Position numbers and translations under genes: made by a program. Shown here piece after piece: positions 1 through 9,270 of a stretch of 64,000 nucleotides of DNA; within the stretch, counting starts at the first letter, position 1; every line of letters starts with the position of its first letter. The stretch lies in NCBI GenBank assembly GCA_903895595.1, contig CAITUP010000104.1, positions 1-64,000 of the forward strand, read 5' to 3'. This DNA comes from an uncultured Acetobacteraceae bacterium. Its GTDB lineage: Bacteria > Pseudomonadota > Alphaproteobacteria > Acetobacterales > Acetobacteraceae. The notes under the pieces are model-generated. The model searched no databases. It had not been told where the DNA came from and saw only the letters and a list, made by a program, of their open reading frames with translations.

Positions 1-60
1 GGGCTTGACCCGACCATCTCAGGCCAATGGGATAAAGATGGTCGGGTCAAGCCCGACCAT
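1..60. repeat. REP-like interspersed palindrome, copy 1 (cut by window edge)
   Basis: Positions 1-19 (GGGCTTGACCCGACCATCT) are the exact reverse complement of 36-54, giving a 19-bp stem around a 16-base loop containing CTCAGGCCAA. A second, diverged copy with the same loop core lies at 32316-32380. The element sits upstream of a CobW-type GTPase and is non-coding; peptides read through it are artefacts. The outer part of the left arm is probably lost beyond base 1. Confidence 0.8.
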
Positions 61-96
61 GACGCGTTTGTGGCGGCTACCGCGCGGGGTTGCCCC

Positions 97-1080
97 ATGC
101 TGACCCCCGTCACCGTCCTCACCGGCTTTCTCGGCGCGGGGAAAACCACGCTCCTGAACCACCTGTTGCGCCAGCCGGAACTCGCCCGCACCGCCGTCCT
201 GGTGAACGAGTACGGCGAAATCGGCCTCGATCATCTGCTGGTCGAAAAGATCGACGACAACACCATCCTGCTGAACGCCGGTTGCCTCTGCTGCACCGTG
301 CGCGGCGACCTGACGCGGGTCCTGCGCGAAATGCTCCCCCGCGCCCGCCGAGGCGACATCGCCCGCATCGTGATCGAGACCACCGGTCTGGCCGATCCCG
401 CCCCGGTCCTGGCAACGCTGATGACCGATCCGGTCCTGGCCTCGGTCTACCAGTTGGACGGCATCGTCACAGTGATCGACGCCGTAAACGGTGCCGCGCA
501 TCTCGATGTCCACCAGGAAGCATTGCGCCAAGTCGCCGTGGCCGACCGGATCGTTCTCACCAAGACCGATCTTGCCGACGCCACCGACTTGAAACAGCGC
601 CTCCATGCCCTGAACCCCGGCGCCCCTATCGTGGAAGCCCATAACGGCGCCGTCGATCCCGCGAAGCTGCTGCACGCCGGTCTGTTCGATGCATCCGGAA
701 AGATCCCCGACGTCGCCCGCTGGCTGGAAGCCGAAGCCTTCGCCGGCTCGGACCACCACCACCATCACGACGAACACGTCCACGCCTTCTGCGTTACCCT
801 CGACCGCCCGGTGCACTGGCAAGGACTGGGGATGTGGCTGGAGATGCTGATCGCCACGCGCGGAGCCGATCTGCTGCGGATCAAGGGCATCCTCAACCTG
901 CAAGGTCAGGACCGCCCGGTCGCGATCCACGCGATCCGCCATCTGCTGCATCCGCCGACTCTGCTGCCCGCCTGGCCCGAGGGCGATCCGCGTACCAGCC
1001 GCCTGGTCTTCATCACCAACGGCGTCAGTCGCAAGACGATTGAGGACGGTGTCCGCGCCTTCGAATCAGCGGCGAATTAA
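97..1080 (+). CDS. CobW/YjiA-type G3E GTPase, putative metal chaperone
   Basis: This is a G3E-family P-loop GTPase of the CobW/YjiA/ZNG1 type, thought to deliver metal ions to client enzymes. Visible are Walker A GFLGAGKT (residues 10-17), the metal-binding CLCC motif (63-66), an IETTGLADP switch region (93-101) and TKTD (155-158) for guanine recognition. A histidine-rich loop near 220-229 should bind metal, and a CobW C-terminal domain follows. An in-frame GTG at 70 exists, but ATG 97 gives the canonical N terminus [13 protein letters not shown]. The metal (Zn or Co) and the client cannot be deduced. A paralogue begins at 63719. Confidence 0.9.
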   Translation: MLTPVTVLTGFLGAGKTTLLNHLLRQPELARTAVLVNEYGEIGLDHLLVEKIDDNTILLNAGCLCCTVRGDLTRVLREMLPRARRGDIARIVIETTGLADPAPVLATLMTDPVLASVYQLDGIVTVIDAVNGAAHLDVHQEALRQVAVADRIVLTKTDLADATDLKQRLHALNPGAPIVEAHNGAVDPAKLLHAGLFDASGKIPDVARWLEAEAFAGSDHHHHHDEHVHAFCVTLDRPVHWQGLGMWLEMLIATRGADLLRIKGILNLQGQDRPVAIHAIRHLLHPPTLLPAWPEGDPRTSRLVFITNGVSRKTIEDGVRAFESAAN

Positions 1081-1243
1081 AAGCTGGTGTTTCCCTGGGG
1101 AAGCGCGCATAGACGCGCCTCGGCACTTTGTTGGGGGCCAACCGCGGCTCGCTGTCGATGCCTGTGCATCCGGTTCACCCACTCAATCCAAAAGTGATAC
1201 GGCCCGCATCTCGTGGGTTGCCGGAAGATACAGGAGTAACACG
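1081..1243 (+). promoter_or_regulatory. Leader region of the cold-shock gene
   Basis: A 163-base non-coding stretch precedes the cold-shock gene. It ends in a good ribosome site (CAGGAG, 1231-1236) and contains a short GC hairpin candidate near 1103-1120 (GCGCG...CGCGC). Long structured leaders are typical of csp mRNAs and control their cold induction. I infer a similar role here by position only. Confidence 0.4.
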
Positions 1244-1447
1244 ATGTCCACTGGCACCGTGAAATGGTTCAACGCGCAAAAAGGCTATGGCTTCATTCAG
1301 CCCGACGACGGCTCCAAGGATGTGTTCGTGCACATTTCCGCCGTGGAACGGGCCGGCATGTCGCTGACCGAAGGCCAGAAGATCGGCTACGATATCGAGA
1401 AGGGCCAGCAGGGCAAAAGCTCCGCGGTCAATCTCCAGAAGGCCTGA
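1244..1447 (+). CDS. Cold-shock protein, CspA family
   Basis: The 67-residue product is one cold-shock domain, a five-stranded OB fold that binds single-stranded RNA or DNA and melts mRNA structure. The RNP1 motif KGYGFIQ and RNP2 motif VFVHIS are both intact. Length matches the family (about 66-70). ATG 1244 is chosen because CAGGAG lies 8 bases upstream and the protein starts canonically ([10 protein letters not shown]). The open frame reaches back to 1040 without coding character. A strong hairpin follows at once, so it is probably monocistronic. Confidence 0.95.
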   Translation: MSTGTVKWFNAQKGYGFIQPDDGSKDVFVHISAVERAGMSLTEGQKIGYDIEKGQQGKSSAVNLQKA

Positions 1448-1459
1448 TCGCTCACGTCC

Positions 1460-1484
1460 CCCGGCTGGCGTTACGCCAGCCGGG
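1460..1484 (+). terminator. Hairpin after the cold-shock gene
   Basis: CCCGGCTGGCG (1460-1470), loop TTA, CGCCAGCCGGG (1474-1484) form a perfect 11-bp GC-rich stem directly after the csp stop codon and before lpxB. There is no clear T tract, so it may act as an mRNA-stabilising hairpin as well as a terminator. Confidence 0.65.
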
Positions 1485-1504
1485 ATCGCGGTTATAAGAA
1501 CCGC

Positions 1505-2656
1505 ATGACTCTCATCTACCTCATTGCTGGCGAGCAAAGCGGCGACATCCTCGGCGCCCGGCTTATGCGCGCCATTTCGGCTGTTAAGCCGGACACGAAT
1601 TTCGCCGGAATCGGCGGCACCGCGATGGCGGCCCAAGGCCTGACATCGCTGTTTCCCATGCGCGATCTCGCTTTGATGGGCCTGCTGGAAGTCCTCCCAC
1701 GCCTGCGCCAACTGCGCGGCCGCATCCGCCAAACCATCGTCGATATCGAAACGCGCCGCCCCGACGTGGTGGTGACGATCGACTCCCCCGGTTTCTCGCT
1801 CCGCATCCTCCGCGCCATTGCCCCGCTCGGGTTGAAACGCGTGCATTACGTCGCACCCCAGGTTTGGGCCTGGCGCGAAGGGCGCGTAAAGCACTTTCCC
1901 GGCCTGTGGGACAAACTCCTCTGCCTGCTGCCGTTTGAGCCTGCGTTCTTCGCCCGCCACAACCTGCCCGCCGTTTTCACCGGTCATCCGGTCCTGGAGA
2001 GTGGCGCGGGATCAGGCGACGGCGCCCGTTTCCGAGCCCGTCACGACATTCCGCCGAATGCGTTGGTGTTGACCGTCATGCCCGGCAGCCGCCGTGCCGA
2101 GGTATCCCGCCTTTTGCCCATCCTGGGCGCCACCCTGGCGCGCCTGCCGGCCGGCGTGGTGCCGGTGGTTCCGATCGCCCCGACCGTCGCCGAGGCAGTA
2201 CGAGCCGGCACAGCCGGATGGACGGTCAAACCCATCCTGGTCACGGACGAGGCCGAAAAATTCGACGCCTTCGCCGCCTCCAACGCCGCGCTGACGAAAT
2301 CCGGCACTTCCACGCTGGAACTCGCGGTGGCCGGCGTGCCGATGGTTGTCACCTATAGGGGCAATCCGGTCACGATCTGGCTGGTCCGCCGCATGGCCAA
2401 AGTGAAATACGCCTGCCTGCTGAACCTGCTGGCGGATGCTCCGATCGTGCCGGAACTACTGCAAGATGACGCGACGCCCGAGAAACTGGCGCGGGCGCTC
2501 AACGCATTACTGACAGATCCGGCCGCCGCCGCGGCACAGGTCGCGGCCTTTCGCCCGGTTTTGGACTCCCTCCACCCCGCCCACGGCATCCCGTCGGAGG
2601 CCGCGGCCGCGGCGGTTCTGGCATTGCTATCCTCTATTCCAGAGCGATCGCCTTGA
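1505..2656 (+). CDS. lpxB: Lipid-A-disaccharide synthase
   Basis: LpxB condenses UDP-2,3-diacylglucosamine with lipid X to form the lipid A disaccharide at the inner face of the cytoplasmic membrane. The 383-residue length is typical. The N terminus LIAGEQSGDILGA is the family signature, MPGSRRAEV (about 196-204) is the conserved nucleotide-sugar region and TKSGTSTLELA (about 264-274) is the acceptor-site motif. lpxA and lpxD are not adjacent, so the gene stands alone here. Its 3' end overlaps the convergent downstream gene by 23 bp. Confidence 0.95.
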   Translation: MTLIYLIAGEQSGDILGARLMRAISAVKPDTNFAGIGGTAMAAQGLTSLFPMRDLALMGLLEVLPRLRQLRGRIRQTIVDIETRRPDVVVTIDSPGFSLRILRAIAPLGLKRVHYVAPQVWAWREGRVKHFPGLWDKLLCLLPFEPAFFARHNLPAVFTGHPVLESGAGSGDGARFRARHDIPPNALVLTVMPGSRRAEVSRLLPILGATLARLPAGVVPVVPIAPTVAEAVRAGTAGWTVKPILVTDEAEKFDAFAASNAALTKSGTSTLELAVAGVPMVVTYRGNPVTIWLVRRMAKVKYACLLNLLADAPIVPELLQDDATPEKLARALNALLTDPAAAAAQVAAFRPVLDSLHPAHGIPSEAAAAAVLALLSSIPERSP

Positions 2657-4292
2657 AATGCCCGGCGTCGTCGATTTGGGTGCCCCAAACCTTATGCAGG
2701 GCCTGATGCTGCTCGCTGCTGAATTTCGCGTGCGGGCCGACGCCCAGGTCGTAGTCCTGCATCGTCTCCAACGCCGCCACCAACCGTTCCGTATCGAGCT
2801 GCGCGCCGGTGCGGCGTAGCCCCTCGATCAGCAGATTGGCATCTAAATACGCCTCGAACGACACGTAATCGGGGGCCTCCCCCGGGAAATATTTCGCCAG
2901 AGCGGTTTTGTAGTTCAGCACCACGCTGGCATAGCTGTCCACCGACGGCACGACCTGCGTGACGATCACGCCGCTCGCGTATTTCGGGCCCAGCGCCATG
3001 AGCGAGCGGGCGAGGGCGGAGCTGCCGACGAAAGAAACGTTGGTATAGACCAGCCCCGGTAGCCGGTCGTGCGTCTTGCCGATGAAGGCGGTGGCGGCTT
3101 TCGCGGTCGCGATCATGACCACGGCCTTGATCGGCGATGCCGCGTGCAGGCGCTGGTATTGCTGCAATTGCGCGATTGCGGCTTCGACGTCGTCGGTGTT
3201 GCGCTGATAGCCGAAGCGCTGAATATTACTGCTATCGCCGGTCGGGCTGAGCGTACGGATCGCTGTCGCCACCCCCTCGAACCCGGCGTCTCCGTAACCG
3301 TCCTGCTGCGCGAACACCGCGATTTGTTCCGGTCGAAGGCGGCGCACCTTCACCAGATAATGCACAACACTGTAGGTTTCTTCGCCATAGCTGGCGCGGT
3401 AGTTGAAGACGTAACGATCCGGCGGATCGTTACGCAACAGGGGTGCCCCGGTGAAGGCGCCGAAGAACAGCGCGCGATGGGACATCGCATAGGGCAGGGC
3501 GACCGACGCCGTCGGGGTCCCGACATTGCCGATGAAACCGAACACGCGATCCTGATCGAAGAGCTGCTTCATGGCGTCCGGTGTGCGCGCCGGTTCGTAG
3601 CCGTCGTCGGCCGCGACGAGCTTCAACTGACGCCCGTTGACACCCCCTGTATCGTTGGTGGCCGAAAACGCCGTCTCGATCCCGATCCGCATCTGCTTCC
3701 CCAGCTCGGCCGCCGGGCCGGAGAAGGGGGCAACGATCCCGAAGCGGATTTCTCGATCCGTCACGCCATGATCCCCAGTTTCGGTGGCATTCGCGGCTGG
3801 CGCGGGCACTGCGGGAGGCGCTGCTGGTGCGGGAGCGGGTGGCGAAGGAGGCGCGACAACGGCGACCTGCGGTGCCGGTTTCGGCGCGGCCGCCGGTGCT
3901 GGCGTCGCCGTGCCGCCCGCGGGCTGCAGCAGCGGCGTCGTCAGGTTTTCCCAATCCGCGATATCTCTGGCCGCGTTTCGACAGTTGGTTTGCCGTCCCG
4001 TCACCGCCAAACCGCCGAAAAACACTCCCTGCTCGAATGTGCCGGTCACGGCGCCGGTTTCGTCGGCTTTCGTGGCGAATTTCTTGGCCGCTTCAACGAA
4101 GCGATCCGTCAAAGCCTTGATGCGCGGTCGCGGGATATCCGGACAAGCCGATGCGGCGCCGATCGCCTTCCCCACAGCGAGTGCGGTATTGGTGGCCGTA
4201 TCCATTCTCACGTCGGCCCTGACCGGGCCGATGCCGATCAGCGCACCCGCCACCGCCGCGAACGCGGCCACCCCCAGAAATTTAGTTCTCAT
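2634..4292 (-). CDS. Two-domain periplasmic binding protein, Leu/Ile/Val (Peripla_BP_6) type
   Basis: After a signal peptide (about 1-26, cutting near VRA-DV) comes an unusual helical N-terminal domain (about 27-118) with two cysteines (C50, C104). A proline/alanine-rich linker (about 125-172) follows, then a complete type I periplasmic binding fold starting VTDREIRFGIVAPFSGPA. The C-terminal part resembles branched-chain amino acid or amide binding proteins of ABC importers. No permease or ATPase gene is nearby, so it either serves a distant transporter or acts as a sensor. At 552 residues it is well above the usual 370-420. I do not recognise the N-terminal domain. Confidence 0.8.
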   Translation of the reverse strand: MRTKFLGVAAFAAVAGALIGIGPVRADVRMDTATNTALAVGKAIGAASACPDIPRPRIKALTDRFVEAAKKFATKADETGAVTGTFEQGVFFGGLAVTGRQTNCRNAARDIADWENLTTPLLQPAGGTATPAPAAAPKPAPQVAVVAPPSPPAPAPAAPPAVPAPAANATETGDHGVTDREIRFGIVAPFSGPAAELGKQMRIGIETAFSATNDTGGVNGRQLKLVAADDGYEPARTPDAMKQLFDQDRVFGFIGNVGTPTASVALPYAMSHRALFFGAFTGAPLLRNDPPDRYVFNYRASYGEETYSVVHYLVKVRRLRPEQIAVFAQQDGYGDAGFEGVATAIRTLSPTGDSSNIQRFGYQRNTDDVEAAIAQLQQYQRLHAASPIKAVVMIATAKAATAFIGKTHDRLPGLVYTNVSFVGSSALARSLMALGPKYASGVIVTQVVPSVDSYASVVLNYKTALAKYFPGEAPDYVSFEAYLDANLLIEGLRRTGAQLDTERLVAALETMQDYDLGVGPHAKFSSEQHQALHKVWGTQIDDAGHFKAIALE

Positions 4293-4486
4293 TTTATCCG
4301 CCCCCTGCCCGGGAGACGCGCGCTATCCTGTAACCGGCTGATTTTAACGCTGAACCGCCCCGAGCCTGTTTCGAACCTCCGAAAAGCCCAATCGAAAGTC
4401 AAGGGTTGTTTTTTGCAACCAAAGGTAGATTTGGGCGTTTGAATAACACCGCGGCTGCCCCCGGCCGAGGCGGGTCGTTGGCGCGG

Positions 4487-5309
4487 CTATCCGGGAAACA
4501 ATGCCCGCAATCGGGGCGCGACATCGCGCGCGAAACGCTCCAGGCTGGGGGCTATCTGGTCCGGCCGCATCCCCGGCGGCACCGCCCAAGTGACGATATC
4601 CTTCAGCCCGTATTCCCGGATGAAGGCCGCGAGTTCCGCGACGCAATGCTCGGCACTGCCAACAAACCCATGTCTGCGCAATGCGTGCTTCCTCCGTAAT
4701 CCCCGACACGCCGCCATGCCCGCCCGAAACGGCGCGGAGCTGGTTGTAGACCGCCATGCGCCGGCGCTCGCCCTCGCGCACGGCCGGCCAATCGCGTTCG
4801 GGATCGTCGGTCACGAGGCAGGACTTGATGATACCGACGCGGTAATCGGCTGGATCGCGTCCGCTGTCGGTCGGCGCCTTGCGCCAGGGATCGAGCGCTT
4901 GGCTGCGCGGCCCTTGCGGCAGCAAATTGGTATTGAACCGAGCGGCTCGTGCCGCCCTGGGTTGGGCCAGAGTCGCAACCCAAAGGGGAGGGCCGCCGGG
5001 TTGCACATAGCCAGGCGTTATTTTTACGTCCTGGAATTGGGACCGTTTTCCTGTGAAACTGAATTTTTCGCCGGTAAATGCGCGCGTCAGTACTTCCAGA
5101 CCCTCGTCGGTCAAAGACAGGCGGCGGGATTGCGGGAAGCCGAAGCCACGGAACTCATGCGCCGCGTAGCCCATGCCGACGCCCATCTCGACCCGCCCGC
5201 CAGACAGATTGTCCAGCACCGCCAAGTCCTCGGCCAGCCGGATCGGGTAGTTGAACGGCAACAGGCAAACGTCGCAGGAAAACCGCATCTGCTTGGTCCG
5301 ACTTGACCA
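4487..5309 (-). pseudogene. Luciferase-like (LLM) flavin monooxygenase remnant
   Basis: Homology starts abruptly around TKQMRFSCDVCLLPFNYP (about 5300), which is roughly residue 75-80 of a full LLM oxidoreductase. The first FMN-barrel strands are missing. The frame continues through RLAEDLAVLDNLSGGR and GVGMGY to SGITEEARIA, then leaves the family. The expected continuation (RHGFVGSAEHCVAELAAF, ending RLRALFPG at 4487) lies in the next frame, consistent with a one-base insertion near 4680. With an N-terminal deletion and a frameshift it cannot make a working enzyme. Confidence 0.85.
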
Positions 5310-5383
5310 TGGTTTCCCCCTTATTTGTGCGTTCCCGGCGACTGTGGCACTGGATTTTCCTACCGGCAACCGAGGAGCGCCCC

Positions 5384-6163
5384 ATGTCCGAATCATCCAC
5401 CGTCCTGCTGCGTCGCGATGCGCGCGGCGTCGCCACGGTTTCCATCGACAACCCTCGTAAGCTCAACAGCCTGAGCATGGCGACGATGGGCGAGTTCATC
5501 GATATCGTGTCCGGCCTCGCCGCCGATCCCACATTGCGCGTGCTGGTGATCACGGGGGAAGGCGATCGCGCCTTCATGGGGGGCGCCAACATCTTCGAAT
5601 TGGGCGAGCTGAACCCGGTCACGGCGCGCGCCTTCATCACGCGCGTCCATCAAATGAGCAAAGTGCTGCGCGATCTACCCGTTCCCGTCATCGCTCGGGT
5701 TAACGGCTGGAGCCTGGGCGCCGGCCTGGAAGTCATGGCAGCCGCCGATATGCGCGTGGCGTCCGACAATGCCATGTTCGGCATGCCGGAAGTGAAGATC
5801 GGCGTGCCCTCGGTCGTGGAGGCGGCGCTGCTGCCGCAACTGATCGGCTGGGGCCGCACCAAGGTGTTGCTCTACACAGGCGATAATATCGACGCCCGCA
5901 CGGCTTTCGAATGGGGCTTGGTCGAAAAGCTGGTGACCCCCGCCGATCTGGATGCGGCCGTGGAGCAATGGGTCGATTCGATCGTCGAGTCCGGCCCGCG
6001 CGCCATTCGTGCCCAAAAAGAGCTGATCCGCGAATGGGAAGCCATGCCGGTCAACGACGCGATCCAGGCCGGGATCCGGTCGTTGGCCCGGGCCTACGAG
6101 CATGAGGAACCCACCCGCATGATCGGTGCCGAAATCGCGCGTCTGCGGGCGCGGAAGGGCTAA
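5384..6163 (+). CDS. Enoyl-CoA hydratase/isomerase family protein
   Basis: This 259-residue crotonase-fold protein hydrates or isomerises enoyl-CoA thioesters. The oxyanion-hole segments are recognisable: FMGGANIFEL and NGWSLGAGLEV. A glutamate follows in FGMPEVKIGVPS, near a usual catalytic position. ATG 5384 follows GAGGAG and gives the normal length; the upstream frame (from 5303) has no crotonase character. It faces the SDR gene across a GC hairpin. The true substrate is unknown; the family also includes non-hydratases. Confidence 0.88.
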   Translation: MSESSTVLLRRDARGVATVSIDNPRKLNSLSMATMGEFIDIVSGLAADPTLRVLVITGEGDRAFMGGANIFELGELNPVTARAFITRVHQMSKVLRDLPVPVIARVNGWSLGAGLEVMAAADMRVASDNAMFGMPEVKIGVPSVVEAALLPQLIGWGRTKVLLYTGDNIDARTAFEWGLVEKLVTPADLDAAVEQWVDSIVESGPRAIRAQKELIREWEAMPVNDAIQAGIRSLARAYEHEEPTRMIGAEIARLRARKG

Positions 6164-6169
6164 CCGGCA

Positions 6170-6195
6170 GGGGGGCGCGCGCCCTATCGCCCCCC
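6170..6195. terminator. Hairpin between convergent genes
   Basis: GGGGGGCG (6170-6177) pairs with CGCCCCCC (6188-6195) across a 10-base loop, between the hydratase stop and the SDR gene's last codons. It could end transcription from both sides. No T tract is visible on either strand. Confidence 0.45.
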
Positions 6196-6930
6196 GGAAA
6201 TCGGCACGATGATCCCCGTGATGTAGGACGCCTCCTCCGACGCCAACCACAGCACCGCGGTCGCGACCTCATCCGCGCTGCCCGTCCGCCCCATCGGCAC
6301 CCCGCCGACCAACCGCACAAGCCGGTCCGGTAACCCGGCGCGCGCATGAAGCTCGGTCTCGATCAGGCCGGGCGAAACGGCGTTGACGCGAATCCCACGC
6401 GGCGCAAGCTCCCGCGCCGAACCGATGGTCAAGCTGTCGACGGCGCCCTTCGAGGCGGCGTAGTGAATCCACTCGTTCGCCCCGCCGATCTCTGCCGCGC
6501 GCGACGAAATATTCACGATCACCCCGCCTCTACCACCGTTATCGGTCGCCATCCGCTTCACTGCTTCCCGCGTCGTCAGGAATGGCGCACGGACATTGAC
6601 GGTCAGCACATTGTCCAAAGCCTCGGCGGTAATGCCGTCGATCTTGCAGACCGGCCCAGGCCCGCCGGCGTTGTTCACCAGCACTGCGACCGGTCCGAAC
6701 GCGCGGTCCACGGTGTCGAACAGCGACAGAATCGACGCTTCGTCCGCCATTTCCGCCTGGATCGCCATGGCCTTACCGCCAGCGGCCTCGATCTCCTTCA
6801 CCACGGCGTCGGCGCGATCGCGGGCCGACTGATAGGTCAGTGCCACCGCATAGCCGCGCGCGCCGGCCATGCGGGCGACGGCCGCGCCGATTCCCTGGCT
6901 GCCGCCGGTTACAATCATGACGGGTTGCAT
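6184..6930 (-). CDS. SDR-family oxidoreductase (FabG-like)
   Basis: This 248-residue classical short-chain dehydrogenase is probably NAD(P)-dependent. It has the Rossmann motif TGGSQGIG (near residues 8-15), NNAGG, a conserved Ser-Tyr-Lys region (SSRAAE...YAASKGAV) and the C-terminal ITGIIVPISGGR. The chosen start has AGGAGG just upstream and begins directly before the first strand; an upstream in-frame ATG (6978) would add 16 unlikely residues. The substrate is unknown. It is divergent from the acyl-CoA ligase at 7014. Confidence 0.9.
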   Translation of the reverse strand: MQPVMIVTGGSQGIGAAVARMAGARGYAVALTYQSARDRADAVVKEIEAAGGKAMAIQAEMADEASILSLFDTVDRAFGPVAVLVNNAGGPGPVCKIDGITAEALDNVLTVNVRAPFLTTREAVKRMATDNGGRGGVIVNISSRAAEIGGANEWIHYAASKGAVDSLTIGSARELAPRGIRVNAVSPGLIETELHARAGLPDRLVRLVGGVPMGRTGSADEVATAVLWLASEEASYITGIIVPISGGR

Positions 6931-7013
6931 GCGGTGTTCCTCCTGTTCCAGCACCGCGCTATCATCCCCCCGGAACAACGCGGCGACAACGCCCAGCCAA
7001 GGAAGCCCCGCCC

Positions 7014-8651
7014 ATGCTCGGCCTTATGCAGTCCCAGAATCTGTTGATTTCAGGAATCCTGAAGCACGGCGCGCGCCATCATGCCGGCGGAGAGGTCGTG
7101 TCGCGCACCCATGACGGCACCGTCCACCGCTACACCTGGGCCGACGTGGAACGCCGTTCCCGCCGCTTGGTAAGGGTGCTGCAGACGCTCGGGGTCGGAC
7201 AGGGGGACCGCGTCGGCACGCTGGCCTGGAACGGCTATCGCCACCTGGAGGTCTACTACGCTGCCCCCGGCATGGGCGCGATCTGCCACACCATCAATCC
7301 ACGCCTGCACGCCGACGATATTTCCTACATCGCTGGCCATGCGGCGGACAAAGTCCTGTTCGTGGACCTGAGCTTCGCTCCGGTGATCGAGGCCATCGCC
7401 GACCGGGTCAAAGACTGTGTCCGCGACGTCGTCATGCTGTGCGAGGCCGCTGCCATGCCGGAGGTGAAGCTGGCCCCCGGCATGCACCTGCACTGCTACG
7501 ACACGCTCATGGACGCGGCGAATGAGGACTACGTCTGGCCCGATTTCGACGAAAACACCGCCAGCGCCCTGTGTTACACCTCCGGCACGACAGGGCGTCC
7601 GAAAGGCGTTCTGTACAGCCACCGCTCCACCTATTTGCACGCCTACGCCGCCGCGCTGCCGGATGTGCTGTGCGCTCGGGCCGTGGATCGCATTCTGCCG
7701 GTGGTGCCGATGTTTCATGTGAATGCCTGGGGCATTCCCTATGCGTGCGCCATGACCGGCGCCGGACTGATCCTGCCCGGCCGATTCATGGACGGCGCCA
7801 GCCTCGCTTGGCTGTTGAACGAGGAACGCGTCTCGTTGACCTGCGGCGTTCCCACGATCTGGATGGGGTTGTTGCAGCATCTGCGCACATCGGGCGAACG
7901 CCTGACCACGGTCAAACGCATCATGACCGGCGGTTCCGCCACCCCGCCGCTATTAGTGGAAGCCTTCGGCGGCGAATACGGCATCGCGGTGGAGCAGGGC
8001 TGGGGCATGACCGAAATGAGCCCGGTCGGTACCTACAACTCCCCCAAGCAAGCGCAGCAAGGCCTGACCGGGGCCGACGCGCTGCGTCACGCCTTGAAGC
8101 AAGGCCGAATCTTGCCGGGAATCGATATGAAAATCGTCGATGGAGACGGCAATGATTTGCCGTGGGACGGTTCGGCGTTCGGCGACCTGCTGGTAAAAGG
8201 CCCCTGGATCGCCAGCGCCTATTTTGGCGACGAACCCGGCTCGGCGCTGGAAAAGGACGGCTGGTTCGCGACCGGCGACGTGGCGACCATCTCGCCCGAC
8301 GGGTTCATGGAAATCACCGACCGGTCGAAGGACGTGATCAAATCGGGAGGCGAATGGATCAGCTCCATCGCGTTGGAAAATATCGCAGTGTCGCACCCGG
8401 ATGTCATCGAGGCCGCGGTCATCGCCTCGCGCCATCCCAAGTGGGACGAGCGTCCGCTGCTGCTGGTCGTGCCGAAACCGGGGGCGACGATCGATCCGGC
8501 CTCGGTTCTGAAAATCTACGAGGGGCAGATCGCCAAATGGTGGTTACCGGATGAGGTGCTTGTGGTGGACGAACTGCCGCACACCGCGACCGGCAAGCTG
8601 CAAAAAACGACGCTCCGGGCGCGGTATAAGGATCACTACATGGGGCCGTGA
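7014..8651 (+). CDS. Acyl-CoA ligase (AMP-forming), AlkK/DmdB-like
   Basis: This 545-residue ANL-superfamily enzyme activates a carboxylic acid to acyl-AMP and then acyl-CoA. Motifs: P-loop [31 protein letters not shown] (A5), WFATGDVA (A7), [15 protein letters not shown] (A8) and the catalytic lysine in TATGKLQKT (A10). The PMFHVNAWG signature points to the medium/long-chain fatty acid or methylthiopropionate ligase branch. Exact substrate not deducible. All catalytic motifs are intact. Confidence 0.92.
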   Translation: MLGLMQSQNLLISGILKHGARHHAGGEVVSRTHDGTVHRYTWADVERRSRRLVRVLQTLGVGQGDRVGTLAWNGYRHLEVYYAAPGMGAICHTINPRLHADDISYIAGHAADKVLFVDLSFAPVIEAIADRVKDCVRDVVMLCEAAAMPEVKLAPGMHLHCYDTLMDAANEDYVWPDFDENTASALCYTSGTTGRPKGVLYSHRSTYLHAYAAALPDVLCARAVDRILPVVPMFHVNAWGIPYACAMTGAGLILPGRFMDGASLAWLLNEERVSLTCGVPTIWMGLLQHLRTSGERLTTVKRIMTGGSATPPLLVEAFGGEYGIAVEQGWGMTEMSPVGTYNSPKQAQQGLTGADALRHALKQGRILPGIDMKIVDGDGNDLPWDGSAFGDLLVKGPWIASAYFGDEPGSALEKDGWFATGDVATISPDGFMEITDRSKDVIKSGGEWISSIALENIAVSHPDVIEAAVIASRHPKWDERPLLLVVPKPGATIDPASVLKIYEGQIAKWWLPDEVLVVDELPHTATGKLQKTTLRARYKDHYMGP

Positions 8652-8675
8652 GCCCAGTCGTCGGAAACGCGCGGA

Positions 8676-9149
8676 TCAGAGCTTGATAAGAGCTGCGAGT
8701 ATCCCTGTCGCGACGACGATCATGCTACCGAGGCGGATCGTCATGCGTGCTTCCGCATGTTCGATCCTGGCAATCATTTCCATGCGGAGGGTTCTGATCT
8801 CCTCCCGCACGCTGGCGATGTTGGCTTCCATGTCCTTCCGGAGGCTTTGGATACTGGCTTCCAGTTCGTGCTTGACGCTTTGAATGCTGGCTTCCAAGTC
8901 CTTCCTTACGCTTTGGATGCTGGCCTCCAGGTCCTTCCTCACGCTTTGGATGCTGGCTTCCAGGTCCTTCCTCACGGTTTGGATACTGGTGTCCAATTCC
9001 CGTCGGACAACCTCCAGATCGCTCTTCGTCGCCAGTTCGGCCATGATAAACTCCCGAGCGGCTTCCGCGTGGACGTCGGCTTGTGTATCCGGGATGCCGC
9101 CGCCCCGCAGGCGTTTGGCAAACGCGAGTGTGTCGAATGCGAACGCCAT
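8676..9149 (-). CDS. Coiled-coil protein with 11-residue repeats and C-terminal membrane anchor
   Basis: The 157-residue product resembles DUF1640/CCDC90-type proteins: N-terminal FDTLAFAKRLRGGGIPDTQAD, a long coiled coil, then one C-terminal membrane helix (about 141-157). Residues 47-123 are seven units of an 11-residue repeat, best conserved as SVRKDLEASIQ at 69-79 and 80-90. Hendecad periodicity gives a slightly right-handed or straight coiled coil, likely trimeric or tetrameric. Function is unknown in bacteria; eukaryotic relatives regulate mitochondrial calcium uptake, which should not be transferred here. Confidence 0.82.
   Translation of the reverse strand: MAFAFDTLAFAKRLRGGGIPDTQADVHAEAAREFIMAELATKSDLEVVRRELDTSIQTVRKDLEASIQSVRKDLEASIQSVRKDLEASIQSVKHELEASIQSLRKDMEANIASVREEIRTLRMEMIARIEHAEARMTIRLGSMIVVATGILAALIKL
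8814..9011 (-). repeat. Six in-frame 33-bp tandem repeats inside the coiled-coil gene
   Basis: Each 33-bp unit encodes one 11-residue hendecad (VVRRELDTSIQ to SLRKDMEANIA); a degenerate seventh unit extends to 8781. Central copies are almost identical in DNA, so unit number can change by slippage without breaking the frame. Confidence 0.85.
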
Positions 9150-9270
9150 CCGGTCTCTCTCCTATCGCTCGGTCAGGCCCCATTCAACACAAAAAGGTTA
9201 ACAAAAGATTGACGACCGAAGAAAAAACAGCCGCGACGCCGAAATTCCCGCCCGTTACAGACAACTGTAT

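Noticed and set aside
19-951. 310-codon minus-strand frame over the CobW gene
   Set aside because: Antisense to intact GTPase motifs and includes the REP-like palindrome, giving an artefactual peptide.
8148-8163. CGGCA...TGCCG palindrome inside the acyl-CoA ligase gene
   Set aside because: Spacing is 6, not 5, it is inside coding sequence and there is no nearby sigma-54 promoter.
8814-9011. CRISPR-like regular repeats
   Set aside because: The 33-bp units are contiguous without spacers and encode a hendecad coiled coil in frame.
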